DNA from: Lagopus muta
Taxonomy: Eukaryota; Chordata; Aves; Galliformes; Phasianidae
Length of the DNA stretch: 64,000 nt
Direction: 5' to 3'
Assembly (NCBI RefSeq): GCF_023343835.1
Contig: NC_064433.1
Span: forward strand, 30,659,214-30,723,213
This document shows positions 35,523 to 46,200 of this stretch, one piece after another (the first letter of the stretch is position 1; every line of letters starts with the position of its first letter). The notes beneath the pieces are model-generated. The model was not told the origin of the DNA. It did not search any database and saw only the letters and a list, made by a program, of their open reading frames with translations. The translations under genes and the position numbers were made by a program.

Positions 35523-37209
35523 AGTTACTCTCCCACATCATAATTGGCAAATTATACCTTTGCTCTGTCTGATGGAAATACCATGCTTTGGAATGATCTA
35601 TGAAGGCTGAGTTCCGCCATGCTGATGGAGTGCCTACCTTCCTTTGGGAACTTGGCATCCCAGTAGGACCCAGACACAGGACCTAATGCTCTCCAGCCAT
35701 GGACCCATGATGGGAGAGAGGCTCCTCCTTGCTCAGCACAGGGCAAAGAAGTGTGGACATAGCACAGCCTTTTTAAAATCTGCAATTTAATGGGACCTGG
35801 ACAGAAGTGAACACATTTACAGTAAACATATCATCTCTTTTTTACCTCTGAGATCAATGTAATTAATGTATTATGGCATCTGTTATGTAAGATCTGTTGC
35901 AAGAACTTGTGATATCTGATGGATAAGGGGCAAAGACTAAGTCTAATTTTGAATATTCGAGGTTTAGTGCATTCTGTGGTAACCTTCTCCCAGGTTTATT
36001 GCTCTGGTTATACAGTTGCAGATGATCTCTTTCTTAGATTCATGGCAAAGGGGTAGTCACTAATTGCCCTGAGGCTTCAAGCTCTGTATGTTAGTAACTG
36101 TACAGGTGTAATCAAAGGATACTCCTTAGGTCTAAGTGCCAAAATTCAAATGCTTACAGACCAATGTCCTTTTGATTAGGATGAACTGCACCTTTACCTC
36201 ATTAGAGGCAATCTTTGCATTGTATGAGTTGTGAGTCATCTAAATTAGAGCGATCCTCAGAATCAAAATTCTCTCCTTAGCTTGATTTTTAATATTCATA
36301 TTACATCAGTGCCCATTTTGACATCATACAAACTAGTTAGTGATCAGCAAGCTTAATCCGGTTCATTTGATTCACATGAGTTGTCTCATGGGGGTTAACT
36401 GAAGCACTAATAAGAATGATATAAACAGGGTTACTTAATTCTTGCCTAGACAACGTTAGATCGTTTGATTAGATTCTTTTATTCCCTTCAAGGCCGCCAA
36501 AAGAACAAATTAACAAAGACTTACAAATATCTAGTTTGATCTACAATGAAATTTACAAACCACATACATTTCAAGGGAGAAAAATAAAAAGGCTTTTTAA
36601 CATGAAGAGCTTAGTGCTCTTAATGACAGAATGAGGACAGAAAAATACTAATAGATTAGTATAATTAATTAGGCAACTTAAAAAAATATGAAAATTGCAT
36701 TCATAAGGGAGTAAATTCTGCATATTAATTGAATATTTTGCATGTATTATTTGCAAATGTATATTTTTCCTCAGGAAAAATAAATGCGTGCTTATTTAGT
36801 TAAAAGGTGCATCTAAATATGTACATAAAACCATTCAGAACAGATTGAAGGACACCAGAAAAATCGATTGTAACATTTCCTGACTTCTTATTTATTGACA
36901 TGGCAATTCACGTTTTTATTATTTTAATCTTTCTTTCCAGGTGAAATGCAGTTTGGGAAGACAGATAATAACACTCAATTGCTACTCGTCATTTTACTGA
37001 TGGATAGTCTAGAGGAGGTAATTTTTCTATTAGTATAAATATATATTGCATAAAGAAAGCTTTATGAAAGAATGTTAAGGTTTGTGGAGTAATCTCTCTA
37101 CATCAAAGAACACTTCTAGAAAGGATTGCACCTGGAAGCATGAACTTTGTGAAAAACCTGACTAACAATCATATCATGATGGTTATTGGTCAACATAGAA
37201 CATGCAAAA

Positions 37210-37477
37210 CCTCCCTCTCCTCTCCTCTCCTCTCCTCTCCTCTCCTCTCCTCTCCTCTCCTCTCCTCTCCTCTCCTCTCCTCTCCTCTCCTCTCCTCTCC
37301 TCTCCTCTCCTCTCCTCTCCTCTCCTCTCCTCTCCTCTCCTCTCCTCTCCTCTCCTCTCCTCTCCTCTCCTCTCCTCTCCTCTCCTCTCCTCTCCTCTCC
37401 TCTCCCTCTCCTCTCCTCTCCCTCTCCTCTCCTCTCCCTCTCCCTCTCCCTCTCCCTCTCCCTCTCCTCTCCTCTCC
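37210..37477. repeat. (CTCCT)n polypyrimidine minisatellite, 268 bp
   Basis: Almost perfect 5-bp unit over about the first 190 bp (37215-37404). It is then mixed with a 6-bp CCCTCT variant, and the last units (37432-37465) are mainly that hexamer. Every base on the plus strand is C or T, so the duplex is strictly homopurine-homopyrimidine. Open frames of 98-121 codons on both strands here (LSSP-type and RRGEE-type repeats) are a by-product of the repeat. It ends against a short TATATAT. Confidence 0.98.
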
Positions 37478-38100
37478 ATATATATTAGTACCTTTTATTC
37501 CATAATTTCCTACGTTCTATTGCTGTAGTAATTGACTGAGATATTGGTAAATTAAATGACCCATCGCACAGGCAAATCTTGGCAATTGCTTCAGGCAGTT
37601 AGAGGTGACCAACTCTGAACAGTCTTCCAGTGTGCACAGTTTGCTGAGCAAACATGAGGTAGGGAACAAAATCATTAATTTTGACCGAATAAGCAATAGC
37701 TGCAGTTGGAAAAAAGATTCAGTGAATTAAGATTAGGCATGCAACCTTTGACATTTTCTGCCTCTTGGGTAAACAGCTGTTACACTTTGCTCATTTGATT
37801 AAGTATTGTTTCTAAGTCACCTTTCTTATTTTGCCCTTTAAAAATCACACCAAAATTAGCCAATATGAAAAATTTGCATCTGTTGGCGCTTCAAAATTAA
37901 TTCATTTTTGGGAAAGCGTGATTTTTTTACACTCAGTCCAGGCAAAAAGCTACCACTTTGTTTTGCTCTAACTTTCCAGGAGCCCAAATGGAAATTTTTA
38001 GAAAGAGGAAGTTTTCTGAGGCTGCTGGTATGTGGTAATGCAGCAGAAGCAGATAAGGCATTGTTGCGGCATTCTGAGCTAATGTGCTCCAGCACCCTTA
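37478..38100. other. Intergenic, no feature recognised
   Basis: Unique sequence between the pyrimidine minisatellite and a CR1. Confidence 0.6.
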
Positions 38101-38318
38101 TCATAGAATCATAGAATCATAGAATGGCCTGGATTGAAAAGCACCACAATGATCATCCAGTTTCAACCCCCTGCTATGTGCAGGTTGCCAACTACCAGAC
38201 CAGGCTGCCCAGAGCCACATCCAGCCTGGCCTTGAATGCCTCCAGGGATGGGGCATCCACAACCTCCTTGGGCAACCTGTTCCAGTGCGTCACCACCCTT
38301 GGAGTGAAAAACTTCCAT
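38101..38318 (-). mobile_element. CR1 LINE 3' end, minus orientation
   Basis: Begins with three copies of the octamer tail in reverse (TCATAGAA). It continues through GCCTTGAATGCCTCCAGGGA (38228-38247), TGGGGCATCCACAACCTCCT and GTTCCAGTGCGTCACCACCC, and ends in the GTGAAAAACTTCC block. 5'-truncated and fairly well preserved. Confidence 0.95.
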
Positions 38319-38412
38319 CAACCTTACAGTTGGAAAATCAGTCTGTGCTTTTCTTTGGGAATCTTTCATTACTTTTTTTTCTCTTCTGAGCCCTTCCTTG
38401 TAGCTCTCCTGT

Positions 38413-38413
<1 letters not shown>

Positions 38414-38453
<40 letters not shown>
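38414..38453. repeat. T40 homopolymer
   Basis: Forty uninterrupted T, the longest homopolymer in the window, about 95 bp beyond the CR1 truncation point. Confidence 0.97.
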
Positions 38454-41304
38454 CTCCTGTGAATGTATGTTAGTAAGAAAGAGATGATAGCATCACTTGG
38501 TGGACAAAGGAAAGGTGAGGTGGGTATACAAAAGTAGAAACGTGCAATAAGAAGATGGTGGAACAGATTGAGGAAGATAAGCGGGCTGTAACTAAATTCA
38601 GGCTGATATTGGAATGAGACAAAAAGAAAATATTTGATGTATGCCTGTAGCAACTATCAATATTAATATGAATTTGTGATGACTGTTAGAAGCATAAAAC
38701 TAGGTGAATAAAAATTGATCATAGGATTTATACAAAACATTATGGTAATTTAAATCCCTATGAGCAGTGTTTACTTATGTCTTTGGGTAGAATAATGAAC
38801 CTTTAATTGCAGGCAAGCAATTTTATGTCAGAATAAATCAGAACCTGAGTGTAGCAATTCCATTTATCCAACAATGGAGTTGATTTTGGCGCTCATTCAG
38901 CTTTCTTTAAATTAAGTTTTAATGCAAAGCATCTGAAGCACACTTAATAAAGACATTAGATACAACTCATATACAATGAAATGGTCCCCTATCCTCCCTT
39001 TATTTCCTTTAAACCCAAACAGAGCTTATTTTTACAGTAGAGATCCAGTTTTTGATCTCTATGAAACAATGAGCCAAACAAAACAAAACACACATGCAAC
39101 AAAGGTGGTTGATTTCTGAGGCTGAAAGGGTAAAATGCAGAATGAATTCTTGCTCCAGGAATGTTTAGTTAAGCATTCAGAAATGTTGTTTTCTAAAGGA
39201 ATTATACAGATTAAATGGTCTGGAACAATATCATATCAAATGACTGATGAGCGTATTTTAAAAACAGAAGATCTTAATTTAGAATGGAAAAGAAAATTAT
39301 ATTTAAGAATTTATTTTTTCTAGTTTCAGTGTATGTTAAACAAGATGTGACCTGTCCTGAACTTGAGACTCACTTGAGAAGTAATACAAAATGTTATTAA
39401 AGTACAGGCATGCTAACAGAACAGCAAAATCCCATCTCTGTCAATGCTGAGGCTCCTGAATGTCTCAGACAGCCCCTGCCGGAGGTCCAGAGCTAGCAAA
39501 CTGCCTTTGTGTATTACCAGAAGATGTCAAACACCTGAAGCAGTATGAACTGGAGGTCCTATAAGGTTGTCTTTTTAAAAAAAACAATTTAAAGCCAGAT
39601 TTTGTGACCTTTGCAATGCAACTGGAAGAGCACATTTGTATTCATGGGAGATGTTCTGGGCAGTGAGGTAGCTGCTGTTGAGGAGAACCTGGGGTGTGGA
39701 GGTGGTGGTGGGAGCTGCTGACCAGTCCAATATTTTGGAGCTGGTACGTGTATGGGTCCTACACAACAGCTATCTCTGGTGAAGAGATAGGAGGACTTTT
39801 GTGTAGCTGAGCTAGAGTCACTGGGGTGACAGCACTTTCTTCCTCCCATTGAGGAGAATGAGTTGAGGGGGTTGGGGGTGGGGATGCCTCCAACATCAGC
39901 TGGCTGTCATGCTTGGCATGTGTGCAGCTGAGATCATAGTGAGGAGCCTCTGTTCTTCTATCAGTATTCCATATTATAACATGACACAGGCTGTTTGGGT
40001 GCAAAAGCACAGTGCACTGCAAAACTGTGTTTGCTGGTTTCTCTAGCAGCCTCACATGAGTTCTGACTCTGTAAGATGAAGGTACTCTGGGAAGTACTGC
40101 ATTTCCTAGGAGCCTCCACATGATTTCCTATTCTGCGTGTTGGGTGAAGGATTCTCATGCCTCTTCTAGGAGGTGAACCGTGGAGGGCTTGCTGATAAAG
40201 TCTCAGACTGACTCTCCTCTGGCTTTATTTTTGGTTTGTTTTGATATATTGGTCTGAATTATTCTGTATTATCTCACATTCCTTTTAATAAATTAGTTTC
40301 TCCTGTCTCAGTTGTTTTTTTTCCCTCTTCCTTCCACCACCCTCCCTTTCTCCCAAGGGAAGAGGGATGTGTCGTGTGATTAACTCTTCAAATCATGACA
40401 GCCTCCCTGTCAGCTGCAGGGCTCAGCACAATTTCAGTTTGCTGTGTTGTAATGCTACTGCCCCAGCAGCTGTCAGAAGCATCTCACTTTCCAGATATCA
40501 GGCAGAGAGATGACTGGCAGCAGAAAGCTGAGTGTCTTCATCAGCCTTCTGTCCTTGTGCCCTTACAGAAACTGCTTCACGCTCTGGAAAATAGGAACGG
40601 GTTAAAGCATTCCTTAGGAGAATGGGGCAGGTTTTGATAAGCATGCTGGTTAAAAAAAAATGCATGTCTTGGGGGGTTGTTGTGCAGCTGTTAATGTCTC
40701 TATCAGAATTATAAATATTTGCTTAAACTAGGAATGGAAAACCGTAATCGATGCTACAAACCAAGGAAAGGCAATTACAGTGACCTTCCAGAAAATAACA
40801 GTCTAAAGAAAATGAGGTAGTTCTAACTTTGTGTATGAATGTTGGGAGTAAATCAGAGGATATTAGGCAACATTGTCTAAAAATATATTCTCAGGTTCTA
40901 GTGGCTGATATTTGATGATGGCAAAAAATTCCCCTACCACCAAGCACCTAGCCTCCTAAAAATTACATTGAAGTTGACAACAAATTGCAAATGCTTTGGT
41001 TAGAATTAAGTATTGAAGACATGAACAGGATATGTCTACTGTTTTGTACTGCCTCATTTACTAATCATGCCATCTGCAATGCCAAATTACATGTAAGTTT
41101 TTGTTTGTTTTAGATTAGACTTGGGAAATAGTGAGCATTCAGAAAGAAATCCTGAAATAAAAGATTTATCATTTCTGTTTCAGTTTAAGATTTATTGTAT
41201 CATCAAAATATTGTCACTTGCAGCAACTGGATAAGATAATGAGGATGACCTTCATGATTTTCTAGCACTATCAGAGCAAGGTCCTTCATATACATAAGTC
41301 ACTT
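38454..41304. other. Intergenic, no gene recognised
   Basis: GC-richer patch at 39.62-40.20 kb with overlapping short frames on the minus strand (up to 120 codons, 39759-40121). None shows a conserved domain or splice structure that I can support. Confidence 0.55.
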
Positions 41305-41659
41305 CCAAAATACTGCCTCCTATTTATTTCCATGCAAACTACAACAGTGAGCACAATAGCACTATTTGGTAACACAAATTTTCAGCTACAAAATATTTTT
41401 CAACACTGTCACCACCATTGGCTGTGAGTTTTCACCAGTGATAAACAAGAGCCTATATGCCATGCTTATAAAAATCTGCATCAGCAGAAATGACCCACTG
41501 TTTCACAGCAGCTATGATGATGTTGTTGCTAGGAAAATGTTGCTGATGCAGTCCATCTGTACTGACCTGCACAGATGGAAGTCAGAAGGCACCAAATCCT
41601 GATTATACGATGAGTGTTGTAGGACAGACAGTCCAGCCAAAATTGGAAATGTGCTCCAA

Positions 41660-42340
41660 TGTCTTCAGAATGGTATGGGGCCTGGTGTTATCTTATTGTT
41701 ATCTTAGTGCAAAAGAAAGGTTGTCATCTTCTCTGTCCTGACTATGGAATTCAGAGCCTTCAGCTTTGCAAAGTAGCAGTCAGAATTGATGGTTTGTCTG
41801 GCTTCCAGGAAATTCAGAAAGATCATCTCTTTGCTATCTCAAATGACAGTGAACATCATGTTACTTGTTGAGGGCTGCAGCTTGAACTTTTTATTTTATG
41901 AGAAATTCATGTCACACTCCGTGGACTGCTGTTTTGACTCAAGCTTGTAATGGTGACACCACATCTCATCACCAATAATGATGCGATCCAGGAAACTGTC
42001 ACTCAGTCTTGTATTGGTTCAACAGGTTGCTACCAACATGTATATAGTGGTCTTTTGGATTCTGTGTGAGCACTCGTGGGACTGACCTAGTGCAAAATTT
42101 TCACTGAAGCTGTATTCTTCTCCATACAACGTTCCCTGGTCATAATCATCTGATTTGCACAGATGAGCTGACTGAGACACTCCATCCACCTCCTAACTGC
42201 ACTCACATTCACTGTTTGTTCTCCATAAATGATCAGCATCGAAGAATGCCAGAGGGTGCATTTTCTTCTCTGCATGGAGGAATTCAGTGAAACTTTGCCC
42301 CATACACATTTCTATGTCAGAAATTTTGTCCAACTGCCCC
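41660..42340 (-). pseudogene. Mariner transposase relic
   Basis: Coding remnant inside the mariner. The GDE..HHY region is followed by KQQST.., equivalent to the KQQS.EW found after the catalytic Asp in mariners, then an in-frame stop. The N-terminal half is too decayed to follow and the end limits are approximate. Confidence 0.7.
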
Positions 42341-42405
42341 TCTGCTCCTATCTGTCACATGGCAACAAAATGTAATAGAATATTAGTGGGAATGTTCAAC
42401 CTAAA

Positions 42406-43238
42406 ATCATAGAATCATAGAATCTTTCGAGGTGAAAGAGACTCTTACAGATCATCTAGTCCAACCCCTCTGCAATGAATGGGACATCCAAAGGTAGAAC
42501 AGGTTACTCAGAGCCCTGTTCAGCCTGACCTTGAATATATCCAAGGATTGGGCTTCCACCACCTTTCTAGGCAACCTACTCTAGTGCCTCACCACCCTTA
42601 TATTGAAAAACTGCTACTTTATAGCCAATCTAAAACTTCCCTCTTTTACTTTGGAAGCCTCTCCCCTCATCCTGTCACCACAGATCCTGCTAAAGATTCT
42701 ATCCCCTTCTTTCTTATAGCCCCCCCTTTAGGTACTGAAAGACCGCTATCAGGTCTCCCTGGATCCTTCTCTCCTCCGGGTTGAACAGCCCCAGCTCACT
42801 CAGCTTGTCCTTGCAGGTGAGGTGTTTCATCTTGGGATAATTTTTGTGGCTCACCTCTGGATGTGCTCCAACAGATCACATCTATGCTGTACTGAGAACT
42901 CAACATCTGGACACAGTACTCCAGGTGAGGTTTCCCCAGAGCAGAGTGGAGGGGCAGGATCACCTCCCTCACTATGCTGGCTGTGCTTCCTTCAATGCAG
43001 CCCAGGATACAGTTAGCTTACTGGGCTGTGATGGCACACTGCTGGTTCACATCCAGTTTGCCATCCACCAGTACTCTGAAGTTCTTTTTGGCAGGGTACT
43101 GCTCAAACCTTTCTAGGTCTTTCCAGATGGCATCTTTTCCCTCAGGTCTGTTGACTGCTCCACACAGCTTGGTGTCACCCACAAACTTGGTCCCAACATC
43201 TATTGCCATACCACCAACATTTGCCTCTGATGTCATGG
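42406..43238 (-). mobile_element. CR1 LINE 3' end, about 830 bp, minus orientation, nested in mariner
   Basis: Starts with the reversed octamer tail (ATCATAGAATCATAGAATC). It then passes through ATCTAGTCCAACCCC, CAGCCTGACCTTGAATATAT and TTGGGCTTCCACCACC, the TCAGGTCTCCCTGGATCC block, TTGAACAGCCCCAGCTCAC (42781-42799) and a further upstream segment near ACACAGCTTGGTGTCACCC. This is the longest CR1 copy in the window. It has short frames only. Confidence 0.93.
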
Positions 43239-43290
43239 GCAAGCATAATAAAGAGGAGGCATTACTTTTGGAGCTGCCCTCTGCAAATTT

Positions 43291-46200
43291 TATTCTAAAA
43301 TTTTGAATGTCTGTAGTAATACCACTCCAGTCTATATTTAAACTGTCACTAAGTTATCTTTAGTTGCAACAGAATCCTACTAATTCTATGAAAAAAGAAC
43401 AACTGCTGAATGACGTATTTGGGGTAAATGCAGTATTAAAAGCTTTAATTTAAAAGTGTTTATTCACAAATTGACATAAAGTCTCAGCAGGACTTTAGGA
43501 CAAAAACTGAAGTTATTTGGCATATTTTATGTATAATTGAGCTCATTAACTGCAAGACTCAGCACAAGTCACATTTTCCAAGTAAGATCCCGATGTACCC
43601 TACTTCACCTGGACACTTTCTAATTAATACTGAGATACATATACAACTCCCAACTCACTCCATTGCCCAGCCCCCATCATTCCTTAACAGAAGTTTAAGG
43701 TTGTGTGATCAAGCACCTGAAGGGCCGTGCTCTCAGGTCATGCCCATTGCACAAGCGTGCCTAATGTTCAGTGCTCTGATGTTTTCATGTTCACTGTTGC
43801 TATGCCTGCCAGTATGGAGGTAGCAAGTAAATCCTGGAAAGTCCCAGTAAACTTTTATCAAACAGATTTGGAACATTTGGCTGCCAAACACTGTAGCTGT
43901 TATGTGAACTAAGCCTGCAGCTCTCAGGGAGCTTGTAATCTTCTGAGCTCGTAGACAAGTCAGTATTTGATCCAGCATGACTCGAAAGCACCTTATGGGT
44001 TCAGTTGAAACTAACTGTAAGTCAAAGTCCAGTTTGGCAAAACATCTGAGCCTAAAAATACTCTTAGAAATTGTAAAACCTGGAAATGTTTCTTCTGCGA
44101 ATAATTAACAGAGAGCATACAATTTTTATTTTGAAACTATTTCTTTGTTTCAAAAGTGACTGAAGTGTTACGGTGAAGTCAAGGAAGAATTAAATAAGTT
44201 CAGAATAAAATGATCAATTAAAACATCTAGTTGGTTGAACTGCCACAGACTGCTCTATAGCCAGTATGTAGAAAGCACTAACGTGCCAGTCTCATGTCTA
44301 CTGGGGAGAAAAATAAAGCAGACATGTTTTGTGTTATTCAGCACCATTTCAAGTTATGCTTTCACGGAACTGAGTCTGATAGACTACTTCATTGTGATTC
44401 ATCTGCCTCGGCATGCTGAAGAACAGAAAGCAAACAGATTCAGAAGAGAAGGCCATGACCTCATCAACTTGAATACCCGCCCTACTTTGTGGTTGTCATT
44501 AACCTGCAGTTGTTGACCAAAGGAATCATAAATGTTCTATTACAAGTAGTGACTGATATACTGGCTTTAAAAACCACAGACGTACCTGTTAAATGAATCA
44601 GCAACAGTTACTTTGACTATAGTTACTCAGGCTTTATTTTATTCTGAAATATGGTATGACCTGGCGTCTATTTCACTTGCCCACACGGAAGTAATGATAC
44701 CCAAAAGTGGGAAGATAATAAAATGCACAAAATTTAACTTTATCATAATTATTTCCAATTATTGCAGTTAAAGGAGCCTTGAGGATTTTGGAGTAGAAAA
44801 AGCCCATTCAAGCATGCAGTCTGAAATAAATTCAACATTCCGTTTGTATGTGGAGTTGAGATTATAGTCTGCAGCTCAAAAATATCTCTTCAGTAGGGAG
44901 AGCATGTCAACACATCCTTGATTATCACTTCTTTGACTTGGGGACATGGTGCAGTACAAATAATATAAACATAACATTTATTAAATTAGCAAGAAGAACA
45001 TATCCTATATGCAGAAGAAATTGCAAGGTGATATCAAAGGAACTAAAGATATCTAAAGGAAGTGCCAATTTCTCATTACACTAAGATAGTGCATTACACG
45101 TAGCATAAGAAAAAGAAAACATATTTTAAACTCTTTAGTGTTTGCAATATATTTGGTATAATTATTTTATTTTCAATTTATGTGTTTCCTATAACTTACT
45201 ATTTTGCTTGTTGTTGAAAAGTTTTTTCCCCTCCACTGTTTCTAAGATCCCATTTTATCTGTGGTTGTTTGAAAAATCAGATTTCATTGATGTCTGAAAT
45301 AGCAGAGAAAAATATCAATTGCAATCAGTTCAAAGAGATTTCATACATGTGTAAGCTGATTTCTAATACCATATAAAATGTTTCCACATAAAACAACTTT
45401 TTGCTTTAATAGAAGCACAACTATTTCTATATTCCTTACCACAAAATGTGTCCAAAATTTTTTGCATGTGGATGTTGCTATAAATCAAATTCTGTCTACT
45501 TGGTGTTGTTACAAAGGAGAAAAAATCTGAATAAGGAAATTCAAGCCATTCCGTACACAACTGATAAGACGTCACAGACAGCATTTTAAGACCCAAGAAG
45601 AATCTAAATATGAAGACACGATGACAATCAAGATTGTGACCTAGTAATTCCCTCAGGTAACTATGGTTGTGACTTAACTTCTGCTAAATGTTGATGTGTG
45701 CTTTAAATCCACTTATTTCAAAATTATGTAAGAGAAAAATTTAATTCTTTCCATATCTGTACCTTTGTAATTTATATATATACATATATATATACATGTA
45801 TATATATATATAAATTAATACTTCCAAGTTCAAGGGTGCCAGGTGCCAAATAATTTCTGCTGAGTAAACTTTGTGTGTTGTCCTTTGAAAAATTCTTCCG
45901 TATTCATTAGCATGTATGTGAACAATCATTAGTTTTATTCCTTTTATCTTTTGGGCTCCTGTGCCTTGATACAAAGAGAACAGAGGCTGGGGTGCCCACA
46001 GGAAGAAGAAGAATAAACTTTAGCAAATGGAATGATATATCACTATTGAAGGGTTATGAACGTTGGTTGCATTTTGCTTAACATTTCATCTCAGTGCTGC
46101 TTCAAAACTGGTTAGTATTTAATAAATCATTTAAAGATTATTTTGATTGCTTGTTAAAACCTGTCATTCATGCTAATTTCTACTCAATTGAATGTTAATA

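Larger units (their letters stand above)
23244..37209. other. Intergenic, about 14 kb without a recognised gene
   Basis: AT-rich sequence. Small microsatellites are listed separately. Patches richer in G+C at 32.45-32.63, 33.36-33.60 and 35.58-35.78 kb are not assigned to any family. No single-frame ORF in this stretch reaches 120 codons (the longest is 119), and none shows a domain. Confidence 0.55.
41305..43290 (-). mobile_element. Decayed mariner DNA transposon, split by a CR1 insertion
   Basis: The left end (CCAAAATACTGCCTCCTATT, from 41310) and the right end (GAGGAGGCATTACTTTTGGA, from 43253) are inverted repeats of each other. On the minus strand a frame around 41934-41981 reads IIGDEMWCHHYKLES, the mariner transposase signature around its second catalytic Asp (consensus GDE.W.HHY.PE). 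Stops and frameshifts break the rest, so it is not active. The mariner part is 41305-42405 plus about 43245-43290, some 1.15 kb, near full mariner length. It resembles the chicken Galluhop-type element from memory. Confidence 0.88.

Noticed and set aside
37140-37528. Overlapping ORFs of 98-121 codons on both strands
   Set aside because: They are translations of the CTCCT minisatellite: with a 5-bp unit free of stops every frame stays open.
39589-40121. Overlapping minus-strand ORFs (86 and 120 codons)
   Set aside because: No domain, no splice structure and low-complexity proline and serine content; considered chance in a GC-rich patch.
41366-41602. 78-codon plus-strand ORF
   Set aside because: It is the opposite strand of the mariner transposase relic.
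42479-43306. Cluster of 64-110-codon plus-strand ORFs
   Set aside because: They are antisense frames of the CR1 at 42406-43238.
45741-45974. 77-codon ORF with IYIYIYMYIY repeats
   Set aside because: Translation of the TA microsatellite at 45772-45812.
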